A DNA stretch of 6,237 bases, from contig CAMIXP010000078.1 of the NCBI GenBank assembly GCA_946402785.1, positions 1-6,237 on the forward strand, given 5' to 3'. Of the stretch, positions 1-5,324 are shown one piece after another. Below the pieces are notes generated by a model. It was not told the origin of the DNA, searched no databases, and saw nothing but the letters and a program-made list of their open reading frames with translations. Positions within the stretch are counted from its first letter, which is position 1; every line of letters begins with the position of its first letter. The position numbers were made by a program, and so were the translations under genes. The DNA is from an uncultured Caryophanales bacterium (GTDB taxonomy: Bacteria; Bacillota_I; Bacilli_A; RF39; UBA660).

Positions 1-224
1 GATACATCTTCTAGATCAACATCTAATCTTGTATTTTTTAAATACACAATTCTTTTGGGAATTCCTATTTGAACAGCCGCTAAAGCAAAGCATTCTGTTT
101 GATTACAAAACTCTTCTAACTTCTCAATATCTTTTTTGTAATCATCTTTTTTGAAAGATACTTCTTTGGATATTTGTCTTAGATATTCTTCATCTTTTTC
201 AATTGTTTTTCTAATCATTTCCAT
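1..224 (-). CDS. def: Peptide deformylase-like protein, N-terminal part (runs off left edge)
   Basis: The first 74 codons of a gene that continues beyond the left edge. Peptide deformylase removes the formyl group from the N-terminal methionine of new proteins, using a metal held by a Cys and two His. The start is ATG at 224, one base after the acetyltransferase stop, with GAGGA just upstream, so the two genes are translationally linked. After a charged helical N-terminus (IRKTIEKDEEYLRQIS, like the 'L+KKA+PV' opening of deformylases) comes CFALAAVQIGIPKRIVYLKN, which aligns with family motif 1 (G-x-G-L-A-A-P-Q) and the following V/IG-x-x-KRI strand. The motif glutamine is kept, but both glycines are replaced (Cys and Ala) and Pro is Val. 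The metal-binding motifs 2 and 3 (EGCLS, HExDH) lie outside the window, so activity cannot be judged. The family call is fairly sure; function as the housekeeping deformylase is not. Confidence 0.72.
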   Translation of the reverse strand, partial: MEMIRKTIEKDEEYLRQISKEVSFKKDDYKKDIEKLEEFCNQTECFALAAVQIGIPKRIVYLKNTRLDVDLEDV

Positions 225-225
225 A

Positions 226-762
226 TCAGTTCCTCTTTTCAATCCAATATCTTCTTGTTAGGAAGGTTTCTCCTTTATCTTCGTTTTCTACTTTATTTTC
301 TAATACTCCGCCGTTTGCTTCAATGATTTTATAAGAGGCAATATTATCATCATCGCAAGTAATTAAAATACTCTTGTTTTCTATTAAATCACCGTACTCT
401 TCTAGGGCTAATTTTAATAATTGTTTTCCATAACCCATTCTCCAATATTTAGGATTAATTCCATATCCAATATGTCCTCCATATTGAAGTAAATATACCG
501 TTAGTCTTACTCTGATATGAATTACTCCAATTAATTTATCTCCATCCACTGCGAAATAATCATACGATGGAACATAATGTTCTGGAAGCTTTGATGGGTC
601 CCTATTATCTTTCATTTTTTGAATGATATCTTCTTCCTCTGGATTCATAAACATTAGATTATGTTTTTTCATATTTCCAAGTTTGATTTGTCTTAGTGAT
701 TCTTCATAAGCTTCTTTATATTGGTCTAAATATTTTTCATTAGCTTCTATTATTTTTAACAT
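226..762 (-). CDS. GNAT-family N-acetyltransferase (COG3981-like)
   Basis: A 178-residue protein that should transfer an acetyl group from acetyl-CoA to an amine; the substrate is unknown. The GNAT core is visible: strand FAVDGDKLIGVIHIRVRL (about 70-87), the HIGYGINP strand (97-104), then the acetyl-CoA loop Y-W-R-M-G-Y-G (106-112), which corresponds to Q/R-x-x-G-x-G/A, followed by helix KQLLKLALEEY. The later part DNIASYKIIEANGG (139-152) is the usual GNAT motif B with the Asn and the 'EanGG' turn. The pattern GYGI-P...GYG plus this motif resembles the predicted acetyltransferases of COG3981. The first residue of the loop pattern is Trp rather than Arg/Gln, with Arg next to it. The start at 762 has AAGAGGG (769-775) upstream and its own promoter (783-811). 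It ends in TGA one base before the deformylase-like gene. Confidence 0.88.
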   Translation of the reverse strand: MLKIIEANEKYLDQYKEAYEESLRQIKLGNMKKHNLMFMNPEEEDIIQKMKDNRDPSKLPEHYVPSYDYFAVDGDKLIGVIHIRVRLTVYLLQYGGHIGYGINPKYWRMGYGKQLLKLALEEYGDLIENKSILITCDDDNIASYKIIEANGGVLENKVENEDKGETFLTRRYWIEKRN

Positions 763-768
763 ACAGAT

Positions 769-811
769 CCCTCTTGGTTTTTATTATATCATATTGTTTT
801 TAAGCATACAA
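769..811 (-). promoter_or_regulatory. Promoter and ribosome binding site of the acetyltransferase gene
   Basis: On the minus strand an extended -10, TGATATAAT (783-791), lies 17 bases from a weak -35, TTGTAT (806-811). The -35 sits directly at the end of the T-run of the rpsI terminator, so the new transcript begins right after the old one stops. The predicted leader is short and carries AAGAGGG at 769-775 before the ATG at 762. The assignment is by eye from consensus and spacing. Confidence 0.62.
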
Positions 812-832
812 AAACCCGTATAAATACGGGTT
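807..832 (-). terminator. Rho-independent terminator after rpsI
   Basis: The minus strand reads AACCCGTA, a TTTA loop, and TACGGGTT, an 8-bp stem with a GC-rich core (813-832), followed by TTTTTGTA. It lies 15 bases after the rpsI stop codon and closes the rplM-rpsI operon. It has the most GC-rich stem core of the terminators in this window. Confidence 0.88.
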
Positions 833-847
833 GAATTGAAACTTGTA

Positions 848-1273
848 TTAACGTTTTGAGAATTGTGGAGCACGACGTGCTTTCTTTAATCCTGGTTTCT
901 TACGTTCTTTCTTACGAGAGTCTCTTGTGATAAATCCAGCAACTTTTAAAGTCTTTCTGAAACTATTTTCTGAATCAGCTGGAGTTGTTTTATCATAGTC
1001 AAGTAAAGCTCTTGTAATACCTAAACGAATAGCTCCTGTTTGACCTTGGAATCCACCACCACTAACTTGTGCATCTACGTCAAACATATCTTTAGTATTT
1101 GTTAATTCTAGAGGTTGAGTTAAGTCCATTACACAGATTTCAGATGGGAAGTATTCTCTTACATCTCTTCCGTTAACTGTGATTTTTCCTTTTCCTGGAG
1201 TAAGTGTAACTCTAGCAACACTTGTCTTTCTGTGTCCAGTTCCAGTGTATGTATTTTTCATTTCTTTTGCCAT
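848..1273 (-). CDS. rpsI: Small-subunit ribosomal protein S9
   Basis: Ribosomal protein S9 (uS9), 141 residues against about 130 in Bacillus. It binds 16S rRNA in the head of the small subunit, and its C-terminal tail reaches toward the P-site tRNA. Family marks are the N-terminal TGTGHRKTSVARV (11-23), GKITVNGR (29-36), the glycine-rich VSGGGFQGQTGAIRLGITRALL, AGFITRDSRKKERKK, and the hallmark basic tail KKARRAPQFSKR ending in the conserved Lys-Arg. The slight extra length is at the N-terminus. The start at 1273 is set by a strong Shine-Dalgarno, GGAGGG, whose first G belongs to the rplM stop codon. It is co-transcribed with rplM, as is usual in bacteria. Confidence 0.98.
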   Translation of the reverse strand: MAKEMKNTYTGTGHRKTSVARVTLTPGKGKITVNGRDVREYFPSEICVMDLTQPLELTNTKDMFDVDAQVSGGGFQGQTGAIRLGITRALLDYDKTTPADSENSFRKTLKVAGFITRDSRKKERKKPGLKKARRAPQFSKR

Positions 1274-1286
1274 AACTTAAACCCTC

Positions 1287-1718
1287 CTACTTAACTTCCA
1301 ATACTTCTGGTTTTTGAGCTTGTTGTTCATGTTCAGCACCTGCATAAACATGTAATTTTCTATACATGTCTCTTCCAAGTCTGTTATGAGGTAACATACC
1401 TTTTACAGCTCTTTCAACCATTTCTTCAGGATATAATTCTCTCATTGTTCTAGCAGTTCTTTCTCTTAAACCGCCTGTATATTGAGAATGGTTATAATAC
1501 ATTTTCTTATCTAATTTATCTCCAGTTAAATTAACTTTTGAAGCATTGATAATAATGATATTATCTCCACAATCAATATGTGGTGTATACGTTGGTTTAT
1601 GTTTTCCACGTAAGTATGTTGCAGCTAATGCAGCAACTCTACCTAAAGACTTTCCTTCAGCGTCGATCACATACCATTTACGTTCTACAGTTTCTTTCTT
1701 TTGCATATAACTTGTCAT
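1287..1718 (-). CDS. rplM: Large-subunit ribosomal protein L13
   Basis: Ribosomal protein L13 (uL13), 143 residues, an early-assembling 23S rRNA-binding protein. Recognisable segments are RKWYVIDAEGKSLGRVAA near the N-terminus, ATYLRGKHKPTYTPHIDCGD, the KMYYNHSQYTGGL block, and MLPHNRLGRDMYRKLHVYAG with AQKPE near the end. The reading frame is open back to 1823, but the extra 35 codons cover the promoter and leader. The true start is the ATG at 1718, preceded by AAAGGAG (1727-1733) and giving the family's normal N-terminus and length. rpsI follows 13 bases after the stop. Expression is probably controlled through the structured leader immediately upstream. Confidence 0.97.
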   Translation of the reverse strand: MTSYMQKKETVERKWYVIDAEGKSLGRVAALAATYLRGKHKPTYTPHIDCGDNIIIINASKVNLTGDKLDKKMYYNHSQYTGGLRERTARTMRELYPEEMVERAVKGMLPHNRLGRDMYRKLHVYAGAEHEQQAQKPEVLEVK

Positions 1719-1788
1719 ATTTTTTTCTCCTTTTACTTCAACTAGAATTTCCCGGGTTCTAGTTAAGGTGGGATATTTGAATGTACCG
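1719..1788 (-). promoter_or_regulatory. Structured 5' leader of rplM (candidate L13 leader)
   Basis: Between the rplM promoter and its start codon the transcript can fold into a hairpin: AACTAGAA (1757-1764) pairs with TTCTAGTT (1740-1747) around the loop CCCGGGAAA. Past a single bulged G, CTT pairs with AAG, extending the stem. The Shine-Dalgarno AAAGGAG lies three bases beyond the stem base, and a CCTT just before the stem could alternatively pair with its AAGG. A ribosomal protein L13 leader that autoregulates rplM-rpsI is known in low-GC Gram-positives (Rfam L13_leader). Position and hairpin fit, but I could not match the family consensus. Confidence 0.6.
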
Positions 1789-1794
1789 ATTAGA

Positions 1795-1823
1795 ATTATA
1801 CTAAAAAAAGTATTAAAAATCAA
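1795..1823 (-). promoter_or_regulatory. Promoter of the rplM-rpsI operon
   Basis: The minus strand has TTGATT (1818-1823), a 17-base spacer and a perfect TATAAT (1795-1800). The -35 lies in the loop side and the spacer in the 3' arm and T-run of the terminator of the preceding gene, so terminator and promoter share DNA. Transcription should start near 1788, leaving a leader of about 70 bases. Confidence 0.75.
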
Positions 1824-1831
1824 TACTTTTT
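1803..1831 (-). terminator. Rho-independent terminator after the 248-residue unknown gene
   Basis: The minus strand gives AAAAAGTATT, loop GATTTTT, then AATACTTTTT: a 10-bp but AT-rich stem (1805-1831) with a run of seven T (1803-1809). It lies 17 bases beyond the stop codon at 1849. The stem is weak in GC, so some read-through into rplM is possible. Confidence 0.68.
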
Positions 1832-1848
1832 CCTTTTTTTATAATGTT

Positions 1849-2595
1849 TTACGTTGTTTTTTGACCAATTACTTTTGGTATTTGACGTTCTTCTATGGAA
1901 CGTCTAAATAATTCTTTCATTTGTCTTAATTGTTCTTCTGTTTGGATGTTAGATAGAATTTCATCAAATGTCGGTAGTGATTCACTTTTTTCCACAGATT
2001 TTGTGATGATTTTAGCTGCTTCTCCTACTTCTTCATCTTCTTTTTTAACTAGATTTTCTTCTTTTCTTTTTAAAAGTGGAAGTATTTGTTTTACTCTACA
2101 TAGATTGTAGTTTTGAATGTTGATACATTCAAAATTAATAAAAGCACTAAAACATTCTGCAATGAGTAATGGCAAAGCTACTGGTATTTGAAGAATCACT
2201 CCTGCGATACAAATTGGAATTAATACAGCATTTGTGATTAATCCTTTCTTGTGGATATTTTTATTCCATTCTAGATACGCTACAATCTCTGTTGGTTTTT
2301 TAGGATTCATATGATAGTTTCGATTCTTTTCTTCATTCCATTCTTGTCGCATAGCCATTTTTGCTTTTTTTGTTTGTTTCTTAATTCTTTTGATTTCTTT
2401 TTCTGTTTTTGCGTGTTTTACTCTTTTCTTTTCTTTCCAATCACAGTATTTATCAAAATAATAGATAAAATTAGGACATAACTTCTTTAATACTTTGAAT
2501 TTGATCTTTTCTATTAGAAATACGAGTTTTTGAAATTTTAGGGCACCAAAAGACTCGTACAATTTCATTTTTTTCTTGTATTCATTTTTCTCCAT
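1849..2595 (-). CDS. Unknown basic protein with a central hydrophobic hairpin, 248 residues
   Basis: I do not recognise this gene. The start is taken at 2595, preceded by a very strong AAAAGGGGGG; an in-frame ATG at 2628 would put the upstream hairpin in the coding region and lacks such a site. Residues 1-110 are highly basic and probably helical, with many Lys/Arg runs (e.g. KEKKRVKHAKTEKEIKRIKK). Residues about 119-156 (from LITNAVLIPICIAGVILQ) form an almost unbroken hydrophobic stretch with a proline turn (QIPVALP), long enough for two membrane passes or a re-entrant hairpin. The C-terminal 80 residues are charged and helical (EEQLRQMKELFRRSIEE). There is no signal peptide. A membrane-anchored cytoplasmic protein with both ends inside is the simplest reading. 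It sits with a small acidic gene between truA and rplM, where related genomes usually have nothing. Confidence 0.85.
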   Translation of the reverse strand: MEKNEYKKKMKLYESFGALKFQKLVFLIEKIKFKVLKKLCPNFIYYFDKYCDWKEKKRVKHAKTEKEIKRIKKQTKKAKMAMRQEWNEEKNRNYHMNPKKPTEIVAYLEWNKNIHKKGLITNAVLIPICIAGVILQIPVALPLLIAECFSAFINFECINIQNYNLCRVKQILPLLKRKEENLVKKEDEEVGEAAKIITKSVEKSESLPTFDEILSNIQTEEQLRQMKELFRRSIEERQIPKVIGQKTT

Positions 2596-2616
2596 TATAT
2601 CCCCCCTTTTAATAGA

Positions 2617-2640
2617 CAAAGAAAGCAATTGCTTGCTTTC
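2617..2640 (-). terminator. Hairpin with GCAA tetraloop between the two unknown genes (weak terminator or attenuator)
   Basis: The minus strand reads GAAAGCAA, loop GCAA, TTGCTTTC (2621-2640), a perfect 8-bp stem starting on the last base of the upstream TAG stop. It is followed only by TTTGTCTATT, a poor T-run, then the Shine-Dalgarno of the next gene. As I see no promoter between the genes, this hairpin probably lets part of the transcription through, or protects the 3' end of the upstream message. Confidence 0.6.
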
Positions 2641-2942
2641 TACATTTTTTTAACACCGTCTTCTTGATTTTCTGCAGAAAGGAATCCTTCTAATAAGAAA
2701 TCATCTTCTTTGGCAGATAGTTTCTTTTCCATTTCTACTAATTGTTCATCTGATAAGGAATCAATATATTGATTCGTAATATAGATGTGTTCATTTTCAG
2801 GTGTTAGTAGTGTTGTTGCTAACGTTGATGAAAGTGCTGATACTGTTGTTGATTTTGCATCCTCATCATCTGTTAATGTATAAGTTGTTGTGGATGTACA
2901 TGCTGTACTTAATAATCCTCCACCGTCTACTGTTATTACCAT
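2640..2942 (-). CDS. Unknown small acidic Ser/Thr-rich protein, 100 residues
   Basis: I do not recognise this gene. The start at 2942 has GGGAG (2951-2955) eight bases upstream and a promoter just before it, supporting a real gene. The N-terminal half is low in complexity and rich in Thr, Ser and Leu: VDGGGLLSTACTSTTTYTL, then a DDEDA acidic patch, then STTVSALSSTLATTLLTPEN. The second half is acidic and looks helical (QYIDSLSDEQLVEMEKKLSAKEDDFLLEGFL). There is no signal peptide, no membrane segment and no cysteine-based motif (a single Cys at residue 15). It is the first gene of a two-gene unit with the basic membrane-hairpin protein downstream; opposite charge and co-transcription suggest the two could interact, but that is inference. 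Confidence 0.75.
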   Translation of the reverse strand: MVITVDGGGLLSTACTSTTTYTLTDDEDAKSTTVSALSSTLATTLLTPENEHIYITNQYIDSLSDEQLVEMEKKLSAKEDDFLLEGFLSAENQEDGVKKM

Positions 2943-2975
2943 AATGTATTCTCCCTTCGTCGCTAAACGCTCTTT

Positions 2976-3004
2976 ATAATACCATAAAATAAGAATAAAA
3001 GCAA
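2976..3004 (-). promoter_or_regulatory. Promoter of the two-gene unknown unit
   Basis: The minus strand has TTGCTT (2999-3004), a 17-base spacer and TATTAT (2976-2981), with TGG directly before it making an extended -10. The -35 is the 3' arm of the truA terminator hairpin. Transcription would start near 2969, giving a leader of about 27 bases to the ATG at 2942. Confidence 0.6.
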
Positions 3005-3016
3005 CTTACGTTGCTT
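2985..3016 (-). terminator. Rho-independent terminator after truA
   Basis: The minus strand reads AAGCAAC, loop GTAA, GTTGCTT (2999-3016), followed by TTATTCTTATTTT. The stem begins at the base right after the truA TAG stop, and the loop is a GNRA tetraloop. It ends the ABC ATPase-truA unit. Confidence 0.78.
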
Positions 3017-3751
3017 CTATTCATATGATACATTGAGTAAAGTTAATCCTTCTGCTGGGGCTGTTTTTCCTGATTTTGTTCTATCTTTGCTCTCTAATAT
3101 TTTTTCCACAGATTCTGGGGATAATTTTCCTTCTCCTACTCGAATGAGAATTCCTACCATGTTTCTTACTTGATAACGTAAGAAGCCATCCCCCATAAAA
3201 ATAATATCTATTTTTGATCCAGATTCTATGATTTCTGCATGTGTAATCGTTCTTACACAATTTTCTTTTTCTTTGTTATCTGTTACAAAGGCTCTAAAAT
3301 CATGAGTTCCTTCGAAATATTTGATTGCTTCCATCATTTTATCCACATCTAATTCATGGTTATATTGATAGACTCTATTTCTTTCTAATGGATTGTATTC
3401 TCCTTGATTAATCGTATATCCATATACTTTTTCTTTCACATCATATCTTGCGTGAAATGTGTCTGGAACAATTTGTGTATCAATGACATGAATATCATCT
3501 GGTAAATTACTATTCATGGCTCTTTTTAATTTCTTTTCTGTAATATTTACATCAATATCTGCATGACCACATTGGCATAAAGCATTGACTCCTTTATCCG
3601 TTCTTCCTGAGGCAACTAGATTGGTTTTCTTTCCATTATTAATCTTGGTTAATGCTTCTTCCATTTTCTCTTGAATAGACGCTAATCCTTTTTGTGTTTG
3701 AAATCCAGAATAGGCAGATCCATCATAGGAAAATTTAATTAAAAATCTCAT
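3017..3751 (-). CDS. truA: tRNA pseudouridine synthase A (positions 38-40)
   Basis: TruA converts uridines 38, 39 and 40 in the anticodon arm of tRNAs to pseudouridine. The protein is 244 residues, normal for the family. Marks are the N-terminal KFSYDGSAYSGFQTQKG, the catalytic loop SGRTDKGVNAL with nucleophile Asp52, the HARYDVKEKVYGY strand, GTHDFRAFV and VRTI, then the C-terminal GDGFLRYQVRNMVG and KTAPAEGL. The frame opens at an ATG at 3769 inside the upstream gene, but the start is placed at 3751: AGGGGTGA lies at the right distance and the resulting MRFLIKFSYDG matches the family N-terminus. It begins 10 bases after the second ABC gene, exactly where ecfT would normally lie between them. 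It is followed at once by a terminator. Confidence 0.96.
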   Translation of the reverse strand: MRFLIKFSYDGSAYSGFQTQKGLASIQEKMEEALTKINNGKKTNLVASGRTDKGVNALCQCGHADIDVNITEKKLKRAMNSNLPDDIHVIDTQIVPDTFHARYDVKEKVYGYTINQGEYNPLERNRVYQYNHELDVDKMMEAIKYFEGTHDFRAFVTDNKEKENCVRTITHAEIIESGSKIDIIFMGDGFLRYQVRNMVGILIRVGEGKLSPESVEKILESKDRTKSGKTAPAEGLTLLNVSYE

Positions 3752-3761
3752 TCTTTCACCC

Positions 3762-4550
3762 CTATACATGCTTATAGATATCTTTGATTAAATCTCTAAT
3801 ATCTTTTGCATAATCAATCTTTGCTTTCTTATTCTTCTTTGCCAAATATACAAAGTCTATGATATCTGGTACTTCAATTTTATGTTTCTTTAAGAAGTCT
3901 ACTCTTTGATAACAGTCCATTGTATTTTCTTGTGCCAATATTTTATCATTTTTAAAGATGATTAATTCTTCTGTTTCTTGTAGTAACGTATTTGGATTGT
4001 TTGATACAATGATAATTGTTTTTTCGAATTGATCTTTGATTCTTCTTAGAACCATACGTATCTTTTTCTTATTTGGAATATCTAATACTTGGAATGGTTC
4101 TTCTAAGACGATGATTTCTGGATTCTTTAGTAGTTCTAAAGCTATCTGAATCTGTTTCTTTTCTGATGAAGAACAAGTATAAATATTTCTATTTAAGAAG
4201 GATTCTTCTAATCCTACTATTTTTAATGCATCTTTACATTTCTTTTTCAAATTCTTTGGATAGATATCATTATGTTTCATATACTCTATCATTTGTTCTT
4301 CTATGGTTGCTTCATGGATATTATCTTCTATGAATTGTGGAACAAATGATATCTTACTTTTTGTTGGATAGAAGTCTTTTTCTTTTAATTCTTTTCCATT
4401 TACTTCTATCTTTGTTTTATTGCCCTTTAATAGAATGATTTCTAATAAATCTTCTATATGATTTCCTGTTAGACCTATGATTTTCTTTTCTTTGATTGTG
4501 AGATTTATTGTTTTATCCTTATATGGATATTCTTTCCAAGTTAGTTCCAT
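3762..4550 (-). CDS. ecfA2: Degenerate EcfA2-like ABC ATPase lacking Walker A
   Basis: By position and architecture the second ATPase of an energy-coupling factor (ECF) vitamin transporter; 262 residues against the usual 275-290. Domain order is intact but key residues are lost. Walker A should be G-x-x-G-x-G-K-S/T; here it is GNHIEDLL (29-36), with no Lys or Ser/Thr, so ATP binding at this site looks impossible. The Q-loop keeps Gln72 (FVPQF). The signature LSGGQ is CSSSE (126-130). Walker B is IIVLEEP (147-152), keeping Glu151 with Glu in place of Asp, and a D-loop LD (156-157). The switch His is Asn (SNNP, 183-186). The C-terminal QRVDFLKKHKIEVPDIIDF matches the EcfA pattern VDLLRKAGLDVP, so the origin is clear. 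It overlaps the upstream ATPase gene by 10 bases; GAGGAG at 4565-4570 is its likely Shine-Dalgarno, 14 bases from ATG. Family sure; transport function doubtful. Confidence 0.85.
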   Translation of the reverse strand: MELTWKEYPYKDKTINLTIKEKKIIGLTGNHIEDLLEIILLKGNKTKIEVNGKELKEKDFYPTKSKISFVPQFIEDNIHEATIEEQMIEYMKHNDIYPKNLKKKCKDALKIVGLEESFLNRNIYTCSSSEKKQIQIALELLKNPEIIVLEEPFQVLDIPNKKKIRMVLRRIKDQFEKTIIIVSNNPNTLLQETEELIIFKNDKILAQENTMDCYQRVDFLKKHKIEVPDIIDFVYLAKKNKKAKIDYAKDIRDLIKDIYKHV

Positions 4551-5311
4551 AATGTATCAATTAACTCCTCTTTTTCACAGTCAATTTTTTTAATTAAATC
4601 ATAGTCTCTTAGTTTCACAGATAGGTCTATCATGAATGGTACTTCTAATCCTGCTTTATTTAATACATTATCTTTTTGTAGGACAGAAATAGGATCTCCA
4701 TGTAGAAGTACTTCTCCATCGTCTATAATATAGATTTCATTGGTTTTAAGGGCTTGTTCTAGAGAAAGAGTTGTGATGATAATACTCATCTTAAATGTCT
4801 TTATATAGGCCTTTAAAAAGGCATATAGGTCATCTAACTCTTCTTTATTTAATTCATAGTCTATATCATCTAGTACAACGATATCATTTGCTTTTCCTAG
4901 AGCTAATAAAATTTGTACTAGAATTCTTTCTTTTCTTGTAAGTTTATTGGTTTCTTTTTCTAATAAATGTTTTGAAAAAGAATTCATTCGAAAGAAAGAT
5001 ATTTTTGTTTTATGAATATTTTCTTTTTTCATTTCTTCGAATGGTGTTTTTTCTGTATATCGAATTTCATTTGGATAGACAACTTGTATTAATTGATTAT
5101 ATTCTTCTAAGGAATATTCTTTAATATCTCTTCCTCTTAGATTAATATTAAACTTTCCTTCTATTTTTCTATCTAGTATTTTCGCAAGAGTTGTTTTTCC
5201 GGAATGATTTGCTCCTGCGATTGTGGTGATTGTACCTCTTCCAATACTAAGGGATAGATTTTTCCATAAATTGTCTATCTGTAAGTCATTTATATTTAAA
5301 ATTACTTCCAT
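4541..5311 (-). CDS. ecfA1: Degenerate EcfA1-like ABC ATPase with Walker A intact, signature lost
   Basis: By position the first ATPase of an ECF transporter; 256 residues, slightly short. Walker A is complete: GANHSGKTT (33-41) with Lys39 and Thr40. The rest of the catalytic machinery has drifted: the Q-loop FQNP-like stretch is VYPNE (78-82) with Pro at the Gln position; the signature LSGGQ is LTRKER (124-129); Walker B is IVVLDDID (144-151), with Asp149 instead of the catalytic Glu; the switch histidine is Leu in IIITTLSLEQA (177-187). The C-terminal region is typical of EcfA, with LNKAGLEVPFMIDLSVKL, the GLDVP-type motif. It should bind but scarcely hydrolyse nucleotide. The start at 5311 has AGGGGG (5319-5324) seven bases upstream. 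No clear promoter is seen after the hairpin, so it probably depends on read-through from the dehydrogenase gene. It overlaps the second ATPase gene by 10 bases, which points to coupled translation of a heterodimer. Confidence 0.86.
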   Translation of the reverse strand: MEVILNINDLQIDNLWKNLSLSIGRGTITTIAGANHSGKTTLAKILDRKIEGKFNINLRGRDIKEYSLEEYNQLIQVVYPNEIRYTEKTPFEEMKKENIHKTKISFFRMNSFSKHLLEKETNKLTRKERILVQILLALGKANDIVVLDDIDYELNKEELDDLYAFLKAYIKTFKMSIIITTLSLEQALKTNEIYIIDDGEVLLHGDPISVLQKDNVLNKAGLEVPFMIDLSVKLRDYDLIKKIDCEKEELIDTLWN

Positions 5312-5324
5312 TGGATTTCCCCCT

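Noticed and set aside
1580..1762. Open frame of 60 codons on the plus strand
   Set aside because: It lies antisense within rplM and its leader, has no Shine-Dalgarno or family features, and its hydrophobic translation is what AT-rich antisense DNA gives.
1719..1823. N-terminal extension of L13 by 35 residues
   Set aside because: The extension covers the promoter and structured leader; the ATG at 1718 has a Shine-Dalgarno and gives the normal family N-terminus.
1895..2110. Open frame of 71 codons on the plus strand
   Set aside because: Antisense to the 248-residue unknown gene; Ser/Phe/Leu-rich composition is the mirror of Lys/Glu-rich coding, and there is no start signal.
2596..2628. Upstream start for the 248-residue gene
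   Set aside because: It would translate through the hairpin and the AAAAGGGGGG site that serves the ATG at 2595.
3762..5311. The ABC genes as pseudogenes
   Set aside because: Both frames are uninterrupted, near family length, overlap like a coupled pair and keep the EcfA C-terminal motifs; motif loss is specific to catalytic positions.
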